From: Hemileia vastatrix | Taxonomy: Eukaryota > Basidiomycota > Pucciniomycetes > Pucciniales > Zaghouaniaceae | DNA: 64,000 nucleotides | NCBI GenBank assembly: GCA_030280995.1 | Contig: JASXTE010000012.1 | Span: 9,461,001-9,525,000, forward strand | Direction: 5' to 3' | Part shown: piece by piece, positions 44,662 to 57,300 of the stretch | How the letters are laid out: every line of letters starts with the position of its first letter | How positions within the stretch are numbered: position 1 is the first letter of the stretch | Notes under the pieces: generated by a model | What the model was told of the DNA's origin: nothing | Database searches by the model: none | Seen by the model: only the letters and a program-made list of their open reading frames with translations | Made by a program: the position numbers and the translations under genes

Positions 44662-47600
44662 AATATATATATTATATCATGAGTAAATGAAAAATATATA
44701 TAGATTTTAGAATATCTTTTTTATTGATTTAAAAAAATTTTTTTGGCATATTTTCAGCTTGTGAAGTGATCTAGAGAACTCAAAAAAAATACCACTCAGT
44801 GAATTCCTTTCATAAACGTAACAATAAAATGTGCCTAAATTAATGAGAATGATTTTTAATAAAATAAAGGAATATTTATTAAAAATTTAAACTGAATAGT
44901 ATAGTGTACTTTAACTCTGATGTTTTAGATAAAAATACTGTTCATCTGGAGATTCACCTCAAAAAGTTTACAGTGTTTCCATGTAAGAAGAGGTGCACAA
45001 GATCAAATTTAGGGCTTTTTTTAAAATTAAAATACTCTACCAAAAAGGTAGAACTAGTATTATTCATCATTCTATCATTATATTTGTAGAAAAAATCTAT
45101 ACAATATTTTTTTTGTAAGAAAGATAAAATAGATAATTTGAACCATGACAATGAAAATTGCTACCATTATAATAATTAAGTTATTATTGGTATAAATCAA
45201 TTAAAATACTTTAAAATACATGTAAAAATAAAACAGCTTTTTTATTCAAATTTTTTTAATTAAAATTTTAGAGGATCATACTCTTGGCTTGTGAAATAAA
45301 TAAATTTACAAGATAATTTTACAGCTCTAAACTAAAAATTCTCCTCATGTTAGAAATATAGGTTAATTTTTTCAATTCTTCATTTGGAATAAAATAATAA
45401 AACCTATGTTTAAAAAAATTATCTTAGACATTAAATGAGTCAATGTACTTGATAATTTCTAGAAAAAAATACTCTATAAATACTCCTAAATATTCTAATA
45501 ATAAAAATTCAATACATGAATAACTAATTTTTTACTTAAATTAATTTCAACTGAGTATTATGAGTTTCAAGTAAAGATTAAAGCAGAAAAACAATTTCAT
45601 AAGTTAACTTTGATTTAAATTTAAATTTTTGAAAAAGATTTTATGTTTATATTTTAAAAACTTCTATATTTATGCATTTGAGTTCATTTAAACTTAAACA
45701 TATAGATCTATATAAAAGAATGTGTTACTAAAAAGGACCTGCAATGTTTTTATTTCAGAGAGATTTTTTCTTTCATTAAAATATATTGCGTATGAATAGG
45801 AACTCTGGAAACTATTTATGGATATTATATGAATATAAAAGTAGCTGTAGAATTTTTTTTCACTTATTATTTGAAAGTAAAAAAACTCTATAATAATTGA
45901 AGATAAAATGACAGCTATTTGAAACAATGTTTTTTAAAAAATTTAATTTTTTTTATTAATTCTCTTAAATTCATATCATGTAGAAAAAGTTTTTTGATAA
46001 AAAATTATACTTAAACTTACATTATTATAACTTTTTTTTTAATTTTAAGAAATTAAAAGAACTTCTCACAGCTCAGCTAAGGTTGCACAACAGTCATGCG
46101 TAGGTTGTAATTGAGAGTTCAATCTAAGTTCTATCAAAGCTAAGATAACTCATTTTAAAAAATTGTATGTATTAATTGCAATAAAAGATTTTTAGAAATT
46201 AAGAGAACTCAGAGAGTTGTTTCTTTTACTCATTAAATAATAATAAATATATTAAGGAATTGTATACCTTTTCATTCCCTGAGTGTTTAGTAATTAAATT
46301 TGTTTATTAAGGTACATATAGTAATCATAAATTGAGAAATTGAGAAAAAAATAATAATTTAATTAATATATCTTGTGGTAAATATTCATTTGAAGCCCAT
46401 GATTCATATAGATGATTTTTTTCACCTCACCAGAAGCACTCACATGTACATTCCAAACTATGTAAGCTCACCTGATGAGGCCTATGAGAATGGTTGAATG
46501 TTTAATCAAATTTCTTTGGATAAAATTATTTTTTTAAAATACATATTATTTTTTCATAATATATATAATTATCAACAAAATTACAGAAAAATTTTGAAAG
46601 AAAAATTATACCAATATTATATGGGTATTTTTATATCACATTACTACTAATTCTTTATATTTCAATGTATATAAATAATGATCAATACATCTGTATGTTG
46701 AGTTAGTGAAAAATTATACAAATTCATATACCACAATTCAAAAATAATTTACATGATAAAGTAACTTTACAGCTTTAGTATCCTATTTAAAAAGCTAATG
46801 TATATCTAAAACTACTTTGGGTTTAATTGTTTCACCTTATATATTTCATGTTTCAGCTAATATTTTATGGCAGTGGACCCTGTTCTTCACCCAAATAACA
46901 GATTCCATCATATTTTTTTCAAACTCAGCTTGCACCAATCCCCATCCTTTTCAATTCTATCAACACATGCTTGTTTTCCCTCCCCACCCCATTGTATGCC
47001 ATCCTCTTTTGATCCCCATTTCATCCCTCCTAACCCCTCCCCAACTTTTTTCTTCATTAAAAATTCCCTGGAAACCCTTAATCTTCCCTTCCAACTTTTT
47101 CCCAACTTTTTTGCTACCCTATATACCATTTTTCACCCCTCTTGCTAGCCTCCCCAGCCCTTGTAGCCCAATTTCTCCCCATTACCTTGCCTCCACAATC
47201 CTTGAACCCCATCTTACTCCATTTCAACTCAGTCCCTATTTCTGTATATAAAGATAGAGTGTTAGGGAAGAATGAAGAAGTAAGGCAACTGGAAGGAGAG
47301 GAGTGGAGAGGGGATGAGAGGGAGACACAAATGTGTATAGGGGTTGAAAAAGATGAAGAAGGGAGTGGAAAGGGTGGATAGAAAGATGAGAGGAAAGGTA
47401 AAGGAATATTTCAAAGGGAAAAGAGTGGGGTATTCTTGAGAGGGAGTAAAAAAAGACAATGAAAGAAGATAGTAATACATAATAAATATACAAAAAATAT
47501 AAAATATATAAAATATGTTACAAAGAGTGGGCACAGAAATTCCTTGAATCCTAAAAATCCACAAGTCATACACTGTTATTTTCTTCCTTTACTTAAATTA

Positions 47601-48316
47601 AATAAAAATCTACATTTTAATGTTTTGAAAATATTGATGTTGAAGGGAAAGAAATTTTAATTAATATTAGTATGAAAATATTTTTTTATTTACTAGTAAA
47701 ATATAGTATGTAAATTAGATTTTAAAATCATATGTCTAAGTAAAGTCTTTGTAACATCATTTTTAATATTTTTTTGCCTTCTTTAGATATTTTAATGATT
47801 TATAATATTCAATAAAATCTAGTCATAAAATAATTATATAATTTTTTTAATTCTTGAAAATAATACAATAAATAATATCAATGCACAAAATAATCTTTCA
47901 TTAAAAAAATTGACATATATTAAATTATAGTTTCTCCATGTATCTCTGGCCAAATAAACTTATATAATTATGTCAGATGGTATCTTTCCAAATCTATACT
48001 TTACCTTTTTTAAAAAATTGCAAAGAAACTGCTTAAGTAGTTTAAAAAAATATGTATTTTTCAGAATAATTTGGGTGTGGTCTGCACTGTATTAAAATTT
48101 ATATTAAAATATCTCATTCTTCATATCTCAAGATTTCTTCAAAGTATTATTATCTATGCTTAAGTAAATGTTCAAGTTGTATTCATGTTGAGTTCACCAG
48201 AATTTCAATGTTTTTCTTGGTGGTTTCATCACTAACTCAATGTGGGCTCAAAAAGATATGAATTAAGGTTTAAGGTTGCAGACTTTCTAGAAAGTCTGCC
48301 CCCATATTGCGTGATG
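44662..48316. other. Interior and right end of CACTA-type element 2
   Basis: Very AT-rich. A block at about 46065-46150 (GAGTTCAATCTAAGTTC) matches 9430 and 59585. A GC-richer CT block (46900-47230) is followed by a GA block (47240-47490). The overlapping frames there are Ser/Pro/Phe-rich on one strand and Gly/Glu-rich on the other. I do not accept them as genes. Confidence 0.6.
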
Positions 48317-48319
48317 AAA

Positions 48320-49717
48320 GATTGGAAAATACAATTTGATTTTAAAAAATATTTATTTTAAAAGAAAGAGAATTATAAGTGGCTTTAAAGGGTTAATTTT
48401 ATGAGTCAAGATTTAAAAAATATTTAATGTTGAATAAATGCAAGTATAGGCTTAAATGTGAATGGAAATGAAATCCAGGAGTCTCAGAAACCTTTGTGAA
48501 TTTTTGGGAAACTTATAATATTTTTTCAATTTTTAATAATTTTAAAAAGTATTTTTGATTATTTTTGATTTATCACAATTTACTTAACTTTGATGATTTT
48601 TAATTAGATTAATAGGGATGTAACACTAGAAAAATGAGTTGGGAATTTAGAGGAGAAGTAGCTCTATCATTTTTAATTTATCTAGATTTTTATTAAGGTT
48701 TTAAGGTTCTAAATGATTCTGGAAGTCTGTATGAGCTCTATACAAACTCTGGGATACTCTAGACAAGCTCTGGGATGCTCTGGGCAGGGGAAATATGACA
48801 CCTGACCTAAAGAAATGCAAGTATAGGCTTAAAAGTGCATGAAAAAGAGAGTAAGGATTCTCAGGAAACTTTGGGAATTTTTGGGGAATTTATAATATTT
48901 TTCTTCTATTTTTTATAATTTTATAAATTATTTTTGATTATTTATGATTTTTCATAATTTAATAAACTTTGATGAACTGTAATTAGATGAATAGGGCTGC
49001 TCAGACTACTAAACCTTTTTTGGGAATATAGAAAATAGTAGCTCTATCATTTGTAAGTTTTATTGATTTTATTTAAGGGTTTCAAGATTCTAATTGAGTC
49101 CTAAAGTTTGTACAAGCTCTGTAATGCTCTGGACAGGCATCGTGCAAATTCTGGGATACTCAGGACAAGCTCCATGATTCTCTGGGCAGGGAAAATATGA
49201 AACATGACCAAACTATGCATATAAGGCTGTAGACTCAAAATTAGATACAAGAGAAGAGATCTTAACCCCATACTAGAATATCAGAGATTAAAAGCCAATA
49301 ACAAATAATAACATTTAAAAATTTGTAATACCCTTATAAATTAACACTTTTATATAACACTTTTTAAATATTATTAAGCAACACATTTACATACACTTAT
49401 AGGGTATCATTGTAAAGATCTCAAATTCAGAGACTTGATTTTAAAAACTGTATAAAAATATAAATAAAAAATAATTTAAATAACTTTTCTACTACAACTT
49501 AATTGTTGTATTTATTCACTTAACATTTAAAGAACACATATTCTACATCTCAAAACCATTAATATAAAATTTTCAACAGGTCTTTCTTTATCAAATCAAC
49601 TTATTGGCTTAGATAATTGTGAGCCTATATGTTACTTAAAGGGACAGGGATCTCTTCTGTTTATACAAATCCCTTTTATTCTTCTTACAGTAAGGCCACT
49701 GTATGAATCTCTCTACA
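48320..49717 (+). repeat. GYP2 5' LTR, main part, with internal duplication
   Basis: Continuation of the LTR after the CACTA insertion. A segment is duplicated in tandem with a period of 377 bases: AAATGCAAGTATAGGCTTAA at 48436 and 48813, each followed by the AATAGGGxTG and CTCTGG-rich parts. The LTR is therefore longer than that of GYP1. The TATA-like box TGCATATAAGGC lies at about 49217-49228. It ends CTCTACA at 49717. Confidence 0.75.
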
Positions 49718-49799
49718 TTGGTGGGGCCAAGCGTGAGACTGAAATTTTCCTGCTTATAAATCTATCTTACTTGGTACTAGGAATATCTTAGCCTGAAAG

Positions 49800-50690
49800 A
49801 GGACTATCTATCAAACACTTATCTTATTTTAACTGTGTTATCTTATACTTTTGGGATATATTCTGCTACTGGATCTGGTGGTTCTGGGGCTGCTGTTCCT
49901 GTTATCGCATCAGTTAGGATTGTGTCTTGGGATGGGCCCAAGTTTAATGGTGAAGAAGTTAAATGGGTTTTAAGCAGGATTGAAGCTGCTTCTGCTGTGG
50001 ATAGGGATTCTCATTTGTATATGGTGGAGCAAATCCAATTTTTTATTGTGGACAGAGAGATGGAGAAAGAGCTCATTGCTACCGATGGTTATAAAAAATG
50101 TGACTGGTTAAAGTTGTAAAAGGAGATGGTTGATAGATGAGGTGTTAGGTATACTATGGTGGACCTCAACAAGATTAAAGGTAAAGGTGGTGTTTCTAAT
50201 ACTGTGGAATTTTAAAAGTTATGGGGATAGTTTGATGAAGTGGTTGAATATTTGATTCTAGAGGAGGAAATAGGCCAAGGATCTGTTGTGGTCATCTTTT
50301 AGTAGGGATATTAGGATGGATGTGTTGAAGGAACTGTCTAGAAAAAACTTGAGGAAGGATCTGTTAAATGGAGACTGGAAGCTACCTTTTTTAGAGATCA
50401 TTAAAGAATAAATCCAGGCATATCTAAAACTTATGGTTTCGGACAAATATCAAGAATCATGTACTCAATATGGGAGTAAGGTTAGTGAAGTTTTGGCTGA
50501 AAATAACAATATTATGGTCAAAGCTAAAGAGGAAAAGAAGGCTCAGGTGGGTCAGCCTGCTTCTAAGATTGAGGGGAATTGGACAAAAAAATGGTTGATC
50601 ACTTGGCTGACTTAAAAAAGAAGCTCTAAATATTTGTTCAAGAAATTGAAAAGGCCAACAGAATGCCTGTTGCTTCATCATCTATGGATT
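49800..50690 (+). pseudogene. GYP2 Gag
   Basis: Starts near GIYSATGSGGSGAAVPV and VSWDGPKFNGEEVKWVLSR (from 49835), then VEQIQFFIVDREMEKEL. A TAA at 50117-50119 and further shifts break the frame. Later blocks VSEVLAENNNIMVKAK match GYP1. The Gly-rich and zinc-knuckle segment present in GYP1 at 18250-18480 is deleted here: the sequence jumps near 50690 from ANRMPVAS to LNGKTLPVEEE. Confidence 0.7.
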
Positions 50691-51149
50691 TAAATGGTAA
50701 AACTCTACCTGTAGAAGAAGAGTTGTATTCTGAGGAGGATGCACCATTGGAATATCTACCCATACCAAGTTTTAGTGATTCAACTCCTATGTAAGGGGTA
50801 AGAAGGACCAGTGATGGATCTGGATTAGGGAAAGTAGTAGTTGATGGAGCTAGGGTTATGGAAGATGAAGATGTAAATATGGGGGGTGAAGATGGTAATT
50901 TGGGTCCTCAAGAGGCTCCCAGGGCCAAGGTATAGAAAATATAGCTCAATATTAAAGGGAAGTAGTAGCTTTTCAAGAAATTTCTATGGAGGTGGTGTTG
51001 GGTAGAGTGAATCATTTTCAAATTCCTCTATCCTTAGATGAATTTTTATTATTAGTCCTGGCCTTGCAGAAAATCAAAAGAAGCATCTAACAAGGAGACA
51101 GGTAGAAGCTGGAGAGGTGGAGTATGTGTGTGAAAATGTGGAAAAAGTT

Positions 51150-51702
51150 GGTAAGGAGGTGGAAACTCCTTTTTCTGCTCCTCTGGGATATTTAATGGTT
51201 AGCCTAAATGGTAAAAAGGTAAAGGCACTGGTAGACTCTGGTTCACAAATTACTTTAATTTCATTAGAGTAAGCTACATTAATAGCTTACCAATTTAAAC
51301 TGGTACTTGAGGGAATTTAAGAGACATTGGTGGGAATTCTACCAAAATTTTGGGGATGGCAGAGCATCTCAACTTGAGTGGTGGTAGATCTGTTAATAGG
51401 GTTCATCATTATGTGGCTAGAGGAGCTGTGAAAACAGCTCTTGGTGGCCTTTTTTGATGGACTTTGAATAAAGAATAGGTTATCAGACTGATATGGGTAT
51501 TAGTTTGGAGATTTCTGGTGATAATATGAGAAGGATTCATATGCAGTTGGAACCTCCAGGAGATGATGGATGGGAAACCAGGCCTGGCCTTACCACCATG
51601 TTCCAGTGCTGTGTATGGAAAAAGAAGAGACAGATAAAAATGTCAGCTCCTAGTGAATTAATGAAAAGTGATGATTTTAGAAACCCCCATTTTTTGTGGT
51701 AG
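51150..51702 (+). pseudogene. GYP2 aspartic protease region
   Basis: Contains SAPLGYLMVSLNGKKV followed by the retropepsin motif ALVDSGSQIT at about 51227-51256. Stops follow at about 51270. From 51493 the frame MGISLEISGDNMRRIHMQ matches GYP1. Inactive. Confidence 0.7.
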
Positions 51703-52299
51703 GTAGGGCGTATTGCTCTAATTTTGTGATCTCTCCTTAACAAGAGATCCCAGATTGAAATAGTTCAGCTCACTCAGAGATAGCTCAAGTGGGTTTTCAA
51801 TTATTTTCTGTTAATGTTTGTTTAGAATGCTATTATGTAATGGATTTTATATATGTTTGTTATCATTATCAAACTTTTCTATAAAATTCAAAAATGCTTT
51901 GAAGGGAAAGATGGGATGTATTGTTTTGGACAAAAATTTGAGTGGAAAATTGGATAATAGAGGTGATATATGTGGTGGATTATTTAATGGCCTCCAGTAA
52001 GAGAATAAACTACAATTAACTTATCACAATAAACAAAAATCTTAGTATAATTAATTCAAAAAAAATAATATTTGTGATAATTCTATTTCTGACCTCCAGC
52101 ATGAGTTTTAACTGCCAAATTTATGATAGAAAATGGTAGTAATAGTGTTGGAAAATCAGATGATAAATTAGATGAAGGAAAAGGGGGTGGTAATTTTAAT
52201 ATTAAAAAGAGAAATTATATTTCAACTTATTCTGTTTCTGATTCTGATAACAAATTATTTAACAGTAGACCTAGAAGAGATAATATCCCTTAAGTTAAA

Positions 52300-53516
52300 G
52301 TGGATGTTGATGCAGCAAAATATAAACAGGTAGATAATAGGGCTAGAAAAACTAATGAGCTACTGCCAGATGATCTAAAACTAACTTTGAAGAGGCCAAC
52401 TTTATCGAGATATCCATATGAATTACCTTTGGTCAATAATTTTCTGGAATTTTTCGAAACATCAAGAGTCTCTTTTGAGAGACTGGGTGTTGTAAAATTT
52501 GGACCTGAAGACTGGTTATCAGGTGAAGAGAAGAAGTTGTTGTTGAATGTTATGGTAAAAAGGGAGAAGGAAATTGTCTTTGTGTAAGAAGAGATGGGTG
52601 TGTTGAATAATTCATATGGGGAGTCTTACAAGATTTCTGTTGTTTTTCATGAATCATGGCAACAAAAACCAATTCTGATTCATGCAGCTTTAAAAGATGA
52701 TTATATTGAAGTATTAGCAAACGAATTCAAAATGTATTATATGAAAATTTTTCATCAAATTATTTAAGTCCAGTTCTCTGTATCAAGAAACCAAATGGGA
52801 AGCTCAGGTTTCTTCATGATCGTAGAGAATTAAATAGGGTTACAATAAAAGATTTTGGAATACCACCTAGTGCAGAGGAGTTTGTGGACACATTTTCTGG
52901 AAGAGTGTGTTATGGTTTAAGTGATATTATTGGGGGATATGATGAGAGAACATTACATCCTGATTCTAGACCTCTCACAACTTTTTATATTCCACTTGGA
53001 CAATTACAGATGAAAAGATTAACTCAAGGTGCAACAAAATTTGTTGTTGTTTATCAGGCTCAGATGGCTTGGATTATGCAAGATGAAATTCCAAAATATT
53101 CTGGTATATTTATTGATGATTGTGGAATTAAAGGTCATTCACCAGATTATGATAATGAAGTGTTGAAGGAGAATCCAGGGATATTGAAATTTATCTGGGA
53201 ACATGCAGTTATTTTAGAGAGAATTTTTCTTAGGATTTAAGAAGCTGGCTTAACTATATCAGGTTCCAAACTTTCTTGTTGTGTACCAGCTTTGGAGATC
53301 CTAGGTCATGTTGTATGTAGAAAGGGAAGGATCATGTCAAAAAAGAAGGTGAATAAAATACATTCCTGGTTAAGACCTAAGAATATGGCTGAAGTCAGAG
53401 GGTTTTTAGGTGTATGTGTTTATGTCAGAATGTTTATCAAGTTCTTTTCTTCATTTGAAGCTCCATTGAGATGGTTGACTGGGAGTAGGATGAAGAGTGT
53501 GAAGATGTTTTTGTGA
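52300..53516 (+). pseudogene. GYP2 reverse transcriptase
   Basis: Three long frames broken by a TAA at 52585-52587, a shift before 52884 and a TAA at 53238-53240. Blocks: LPLVNNFLEFFETSRVSFER, FGPEDWLSGEEKKLLLN, KPNGKLRFLHDRRELNR, FSGRVCYGLSDIIGGYDER, PLGQLQMKRLTQGATKFV and GIFIDDCGIKGHSPDY. The last carries the FIDD catalytic box with Cys after it, where GYP1 has Gly. MEILGHVVCRKGRIMSKKKV and AEVRGFLGVCVYVRMFIK close the connection region. It is more complete than in GYP1. Confidence 0.85.
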
Positions 53517-53519
53517 AGT

Positions 53520-53990
53520 TGAAGAAGGTAGTTGAGGAGGATATTGTCCTGCACAAACTAGATTAAGTAAAAGATGCAGGCAGGATTTATTTAGCAGTTG
53601 ACTCAAGTCATATTGCTTCTGGGGAAGTCTTGTCCCAAATGGATTATGCTGGTTATATCAGACCAGTAAGGTATAAATATGTGGTTTTTTCTGAGGTGGA
53701 ATCAAGATATTCACAGCCATTATTGGAGCTCTGTAGAGTGGCATAAATTTTGAAGAGACTTTAAAATGTTTTATGGGGTCAAAACTTAAAAATTACAGGT
53801 GGAAAATAAGTCTTTAATTCAAATGATTAATTCCCCATGTTTACCAAATGCACACATTACCAGATGGGTAGAATTTATTCAACATTTTTCCTTTGATTTA
53901 GTTCACAAAACTGGCAAGACTTTCACCATTCCAGATGGTTTATCAAGTAGACCACCCACTGAAGAGGATTCTGACTAAGAAGAATTTGAT
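53520..53990 (+). pseudogene. GYP2 RNase H
   Basis: EDIVLHKLD, YLAVDSSHIASGEVLSQ (first Asp), FSEVESRYSQPLLELCRVA (Glu), then a shift, and MINSPCLPNAHITRWVEFIQ followed by FDLVHKTGKTFTIPDGLS (last Asp). Shifts and stops occur near 53745 and 53790. This is the normal position between RT and integrase. Confidence 0.75.
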
Positions 53991-54700
53991 GATGATATAC
54001 TTGTCATCAAGGGAAGCACAAAAGTTGCTGAAGTTTTTCTTACCTTCCTGATGAGGTTAAGCTGGCTAACCTAATATGTGTAAATAAGTACAATTAGTAC
54101 CTCAAACATGAGGATAAACTGGATTATTATAAAATATGGTAAATTATGTGCTTGGGGAGTTTAATGAAGGTGAAGATAAATTTAATGAAAAGAGGATGGA
54201 AAAGATGTAGTGTATTATGGTGAGGATGGTAAAGTAGTGTGAGATAGTAGTAAATCGGTAAATTGTGTATATTTTGGTTTATTAGAAAATTCAGTTAAAG
54301 AGAGGTTGAGTGATAGAAGACATACAGTCAAAAGGAGGATGGAAAAAGAAGAAGAAATTGAGGCTAAATGAGGTGTTGAAACTTTAGAAGATAATTTGGT
54401 CAAAAAGAGGTTGGAAAGTTCAGAGGTGGAGAATTCAAAATATATTATTTTAAGTAAGAAAATTCAAGGTCTAAATATAATGGCTTATTCATGTGCAGGT
54501 GATTTAGGCAATAGAGAAGTGCCCATTGATATTATATTACTAGAATTTTAAGTTGAAGTCTTGAACAGATGGGGTTTTATTATAAAATGGTTAAATATTT
54601 ATTAATTTTGGAAAAGCCAGATAATTGTGATAATGATGAATGGCTGGCTATCAAGAGGAAGTCACTAGAATTTTAACTATTTGGTAAAAGATTAATGAAA
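53991..54700 (+). pseudogene. GYP2 linker between RNase H and integrase
   Basis: Lys/Glu/Asp-rich degenerate frames (SSRPPTEEDSD at the start) with several stops. No domain was recognised. By position it is the tether and the region before the zinc-binding domain. Confidence 0.4.
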
Positions 54701-54739
54701 AGAAGGTATCAAAATCCTCAAGCAGTTTTTACTCAGAAA

Positions 54740-55194
54740 AAAAGGAAAAATCTGGTTATGAAATAACTACATGAAGATCTTGGTCATAGAGGTGTTGGAG
54801 AGAAATATAGGAAAATAGATGATAGATTTTATTAGCCTAGAATGAAGTTGGCTGTTAAATTATGGGCTCAGTCATGTGAAGAATGTCAAATAAGAAGTTA
54901 TCTAAGGCCAAAAGAGCCTCGACATGCAACAGAAGAAAAAAATTATTTTGGTAGGGTTAGTTTGGATGCTTTTCATATTAAAGAAGGAAGATATAAATAT
55001 TTAATTGTAGCCAGTGATTATTTATCTGTTTGAGTTTAGGAAGCACCTATTTACAGTTTAAATTCCAAAAATGTGGCAAAATTTTTAATTAAAGATTGAA
55101 AATATAGATATGTTTTGATGAAGTTGGTGACTTTAGATGGAGGTCCTGAATTTTGGACAGAATTTAGAGAAGCTATATCAAAAGTGGTATCAAA
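54740..55194 (+). pseudogene. GYP2 integrase, truncated
   Basis: The zinc-binding part is LHEDLGHRGVGEKYRK and WAQSCEECQIRS, giving the HHCC pattern. The core has VSLDAFHIKEGRYKYLIVAS (first Asp) and TLDGGPEFWTEFREAISK (second Asp). Stops lie near 54833 and 55032. The frame is cut at 55195 by a CACTA-type left end, before the catalytic Glu. Confidence 0.8.
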
Positions 55195-55244
55195 CACCAC
55201 ACAATATGAGGGGTGGAATTTCTAGCGATTCTGCAACCTTGAAC
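55195..55244. mobile_element. CACTA-type left terminus
   Basis: CACCACACAATATGAGGGG, a diverged TCTAGCGATTCTGC palindrome and CAACCTTGAAC match the left end of the MITE at 2785. A solo LTR was inserted 50 bases in. The right end of this element was not found, so its extent beyond 56015 is unknown. Confidence 0.6.
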
Positions 55245-56015
55245 TGTCACCGGACGACCTACACACAAGGTCGAGGATGTTCCTGAAAGTGAGATGAGGG
55301 ATTTAGAAACTTCTTCGAAGCACAGAGGAATGATTTGAGGAAGTGATTCAAAGGTCACTCGAAGTAAGAGCTACAGGTTCGAGGTATGTTTGAGAAGAAT
55401 TATAAGATAGTTTCAAAGGTAATAGGAATTCTTAAGATCTCACGAAAGGTTGGAAACTCAATAATCAAAGATTTAGGATTTAGAAATGATTATTGAGAAA
55501 ATAAAAGAAAGATACAATAACAATGATTTTAACTTAAAGATTTTACCACTATTAAATGTAAATACGTTTTATAATTTAATTCTAAGGAATATTGAACCAA
55601 ATACCCAACCCTTTTATATCCTTTATTTCTCCTCGCATTGACCTCCCTCTCATCGCACCATTCCCATACCACAGACCATTACTAACATACACTTAGACCC
55701 TCTTTGCTAATATCCGTCCATGCTCAATTTACCCCTTTTAGTTAATTAACAAACTTTCAATGAAAACTACTAATGTACTATTACGTTGATCATAGCGCTG
55801 TGTGTCGCTTATTGAAAATGAGACTAAGGCACACTATTGAGAGATTGACTAATTTAGATTTAGAGTTTAGGCTAGCGCAGTTGAATAGTAAGTACACAAA
55901 GGGGAATCACAGTTGCTATGGAGAATTGCTTTCTGCACTTCGAGTATAGATTTAGAACTCAATATTATTGATTTAATGAGCTGCTTTTTCCTCGAGTGTC
56001 ACGTGGCGCGTGACA
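55245..56015 (-). repeat. Solo LTR of the GYP5 family
   Basis: 771 bases between exact 5-base duplications TGAAC (55240-55244 and 56016-56020). The ends are TGTCACCGG and GCGTGACA. It matches the LTR at 60386-61194 along its whole length. GGATATAAAAGGG on the minus strand at about 55610-55622 gives the orientation. It is a product of LTR-LTR recombination. Confidence 0.92.
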
Positions 56016-57300
56016 TGAACCTAAATTCATATCCAATTGATCAAACATTAAGGCAGTGAAGAATCAATAAGGAATAAAGTGTGAAAATATATTTAATCTC
56101 TGATGAAGATAACTTGATTATTTATTGAAGACATGTGAGCATTTTTTGAAAAAATGTTGAAGCATTAAAAATATAATTTTGTAATGGCTTGTTGAAATCA
56201 GCCCTCCCCACAGCTAAGCCAGCCTGAAAAGCTACAAAATGATTAAAATAACTTTATACTGTGTTGCATGTAAATCTAGACACACCTCAATTTAAATTAA
56301 AAGAAAAGTAATAATAAATGTTCAAATAATTTTACTTAATTGTTAATATAAGGTGAAATTATAAGGCACTATAGTAAATCATTCAAGAAAATTATTTTGG
56401 GAATTAAAATCTTTCATTAAATTTCCCCAGTAAGAGTTTGAACCAAAACTTAAATTCTAATTATTTGAAAAGATTCTATTAACCTTATTAATATTTAAAA
56501 TATCTGAAAAATTTAAAACCCTTATATAAATGAATGGAATAGTACTTTGGTAATAAAATTAAGCTTTAATATGAATATCTATTCTGTGTTCTATTCAATA
56601 AATAAAAAAGATATGCATGTTATAGTAGTTTTACAATGGATTAACCTTTTATCTTCAAAATAATAAAAAAAGACATAAAATGGAATTTTATTAGAATGAA
56701 TAGTATAAAAATAGTTTTTTTGATTTTTATTTGTTTCTTTTGAGTTGATTCCATTCTTGGTTAGATGCTATATAACATATTTTTTATGTTTTATTATTAT
56801 TTTATTTTGTAGAACACTATTACTTACCTCTCCATTCATACCTTCTGTCTTACATAAAAAATTATCTTTAATATTACTTCCCTGTTAAGAATTTCTTTTC
56901 TTTTCTCTCAACACAATTATTTTCATTACTTTAAACTTTTTCTTCTTCTATCTAAATGCTCTCTGACCCCTTAAAAGCATCCCTACCCCTTTCCACTTCT
57001 TCCCATCCCTATTTATCACATCCACAGACCTTTATACCTGTTATAGCTGATAGAAACCAAGATAATTTTTTTAGAAAGAAATAAAAAGGGATTGAGGAGA
57101 GGGTAAGTTTAGAAAAAGGCAAAGGCTGAAGATAAAAAATTAAGAGATATGGCTTAAAAAAAAGGGGTAGAGAAGGAAGTAATTAGGGTTTAAAGTGGCC
57201 ATCAATATAATAGAGGAGAGAAAAAGAGATCAGAATGGGTTTTCTTGTTGATTGAAGGATATTGAAAGGAGTGGAAAGAAATTTTATGAGACAAAAAATA
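56016..57300. other. Unassigned sequence, probably CACTA-type interior
   Basis: No gene recognised. A CT-rich block (56880-57020) followed by a GA-rich block (57080-57290) resembles the pair at 46900-47490. Confidence 0.4.

Larger units (their letters stand above)
38399..48316. mobile_element. CACTA-type element 2 holding a Harbinger element
   Basis: The left end is CACAACACAATATTTAGAGG; the right end reads CATCACGCAATATGGGGGC in reverse complement. The target duplication AAA is at 38396-38398 and 48317-48319. Left subterminal 11-base repeats occur at about 38442-38485, and a GACTTTCTAGAAAGTC palindrome sits next to the right TIR. Harbinger copy C occupies 39211-44661, leaving about 4.5 kb of CACTA-type sequence. 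The interior holds a CT-rich block (46900-47230), then a GA-rich block (47240-47490), and no recognisable transposase. Confidence 0.75.
38332..55194 (+). mobile_element. Ty3/gypsy retrotransposon GYP2, interrupted and 3'-truncated
   Basis: Same family as GYP1. The 5' LTR starts TGTGGAAGTC at 38332 and ends CTACA at 49717. It is interrupted by a CACTA-type element at 38399-48316. A putative primer-binding region (TGGTGGGGCCAAGCGTGAG) begins at 49719. Gag, protease, RT, RNase H and integrase relics follow. Integrase is cut at 55195 by another CACTA-type end, and no 3' LTR is present downstream. Confidence 0.8.

Noticed and set aside
46817..47573. Several overlapping Ser/Pro/Phe-rich frames on both strands
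   Set aside because: Pyrimidine-rich DNA opens all frames; there is no motif, no conserved start and no splice structure.
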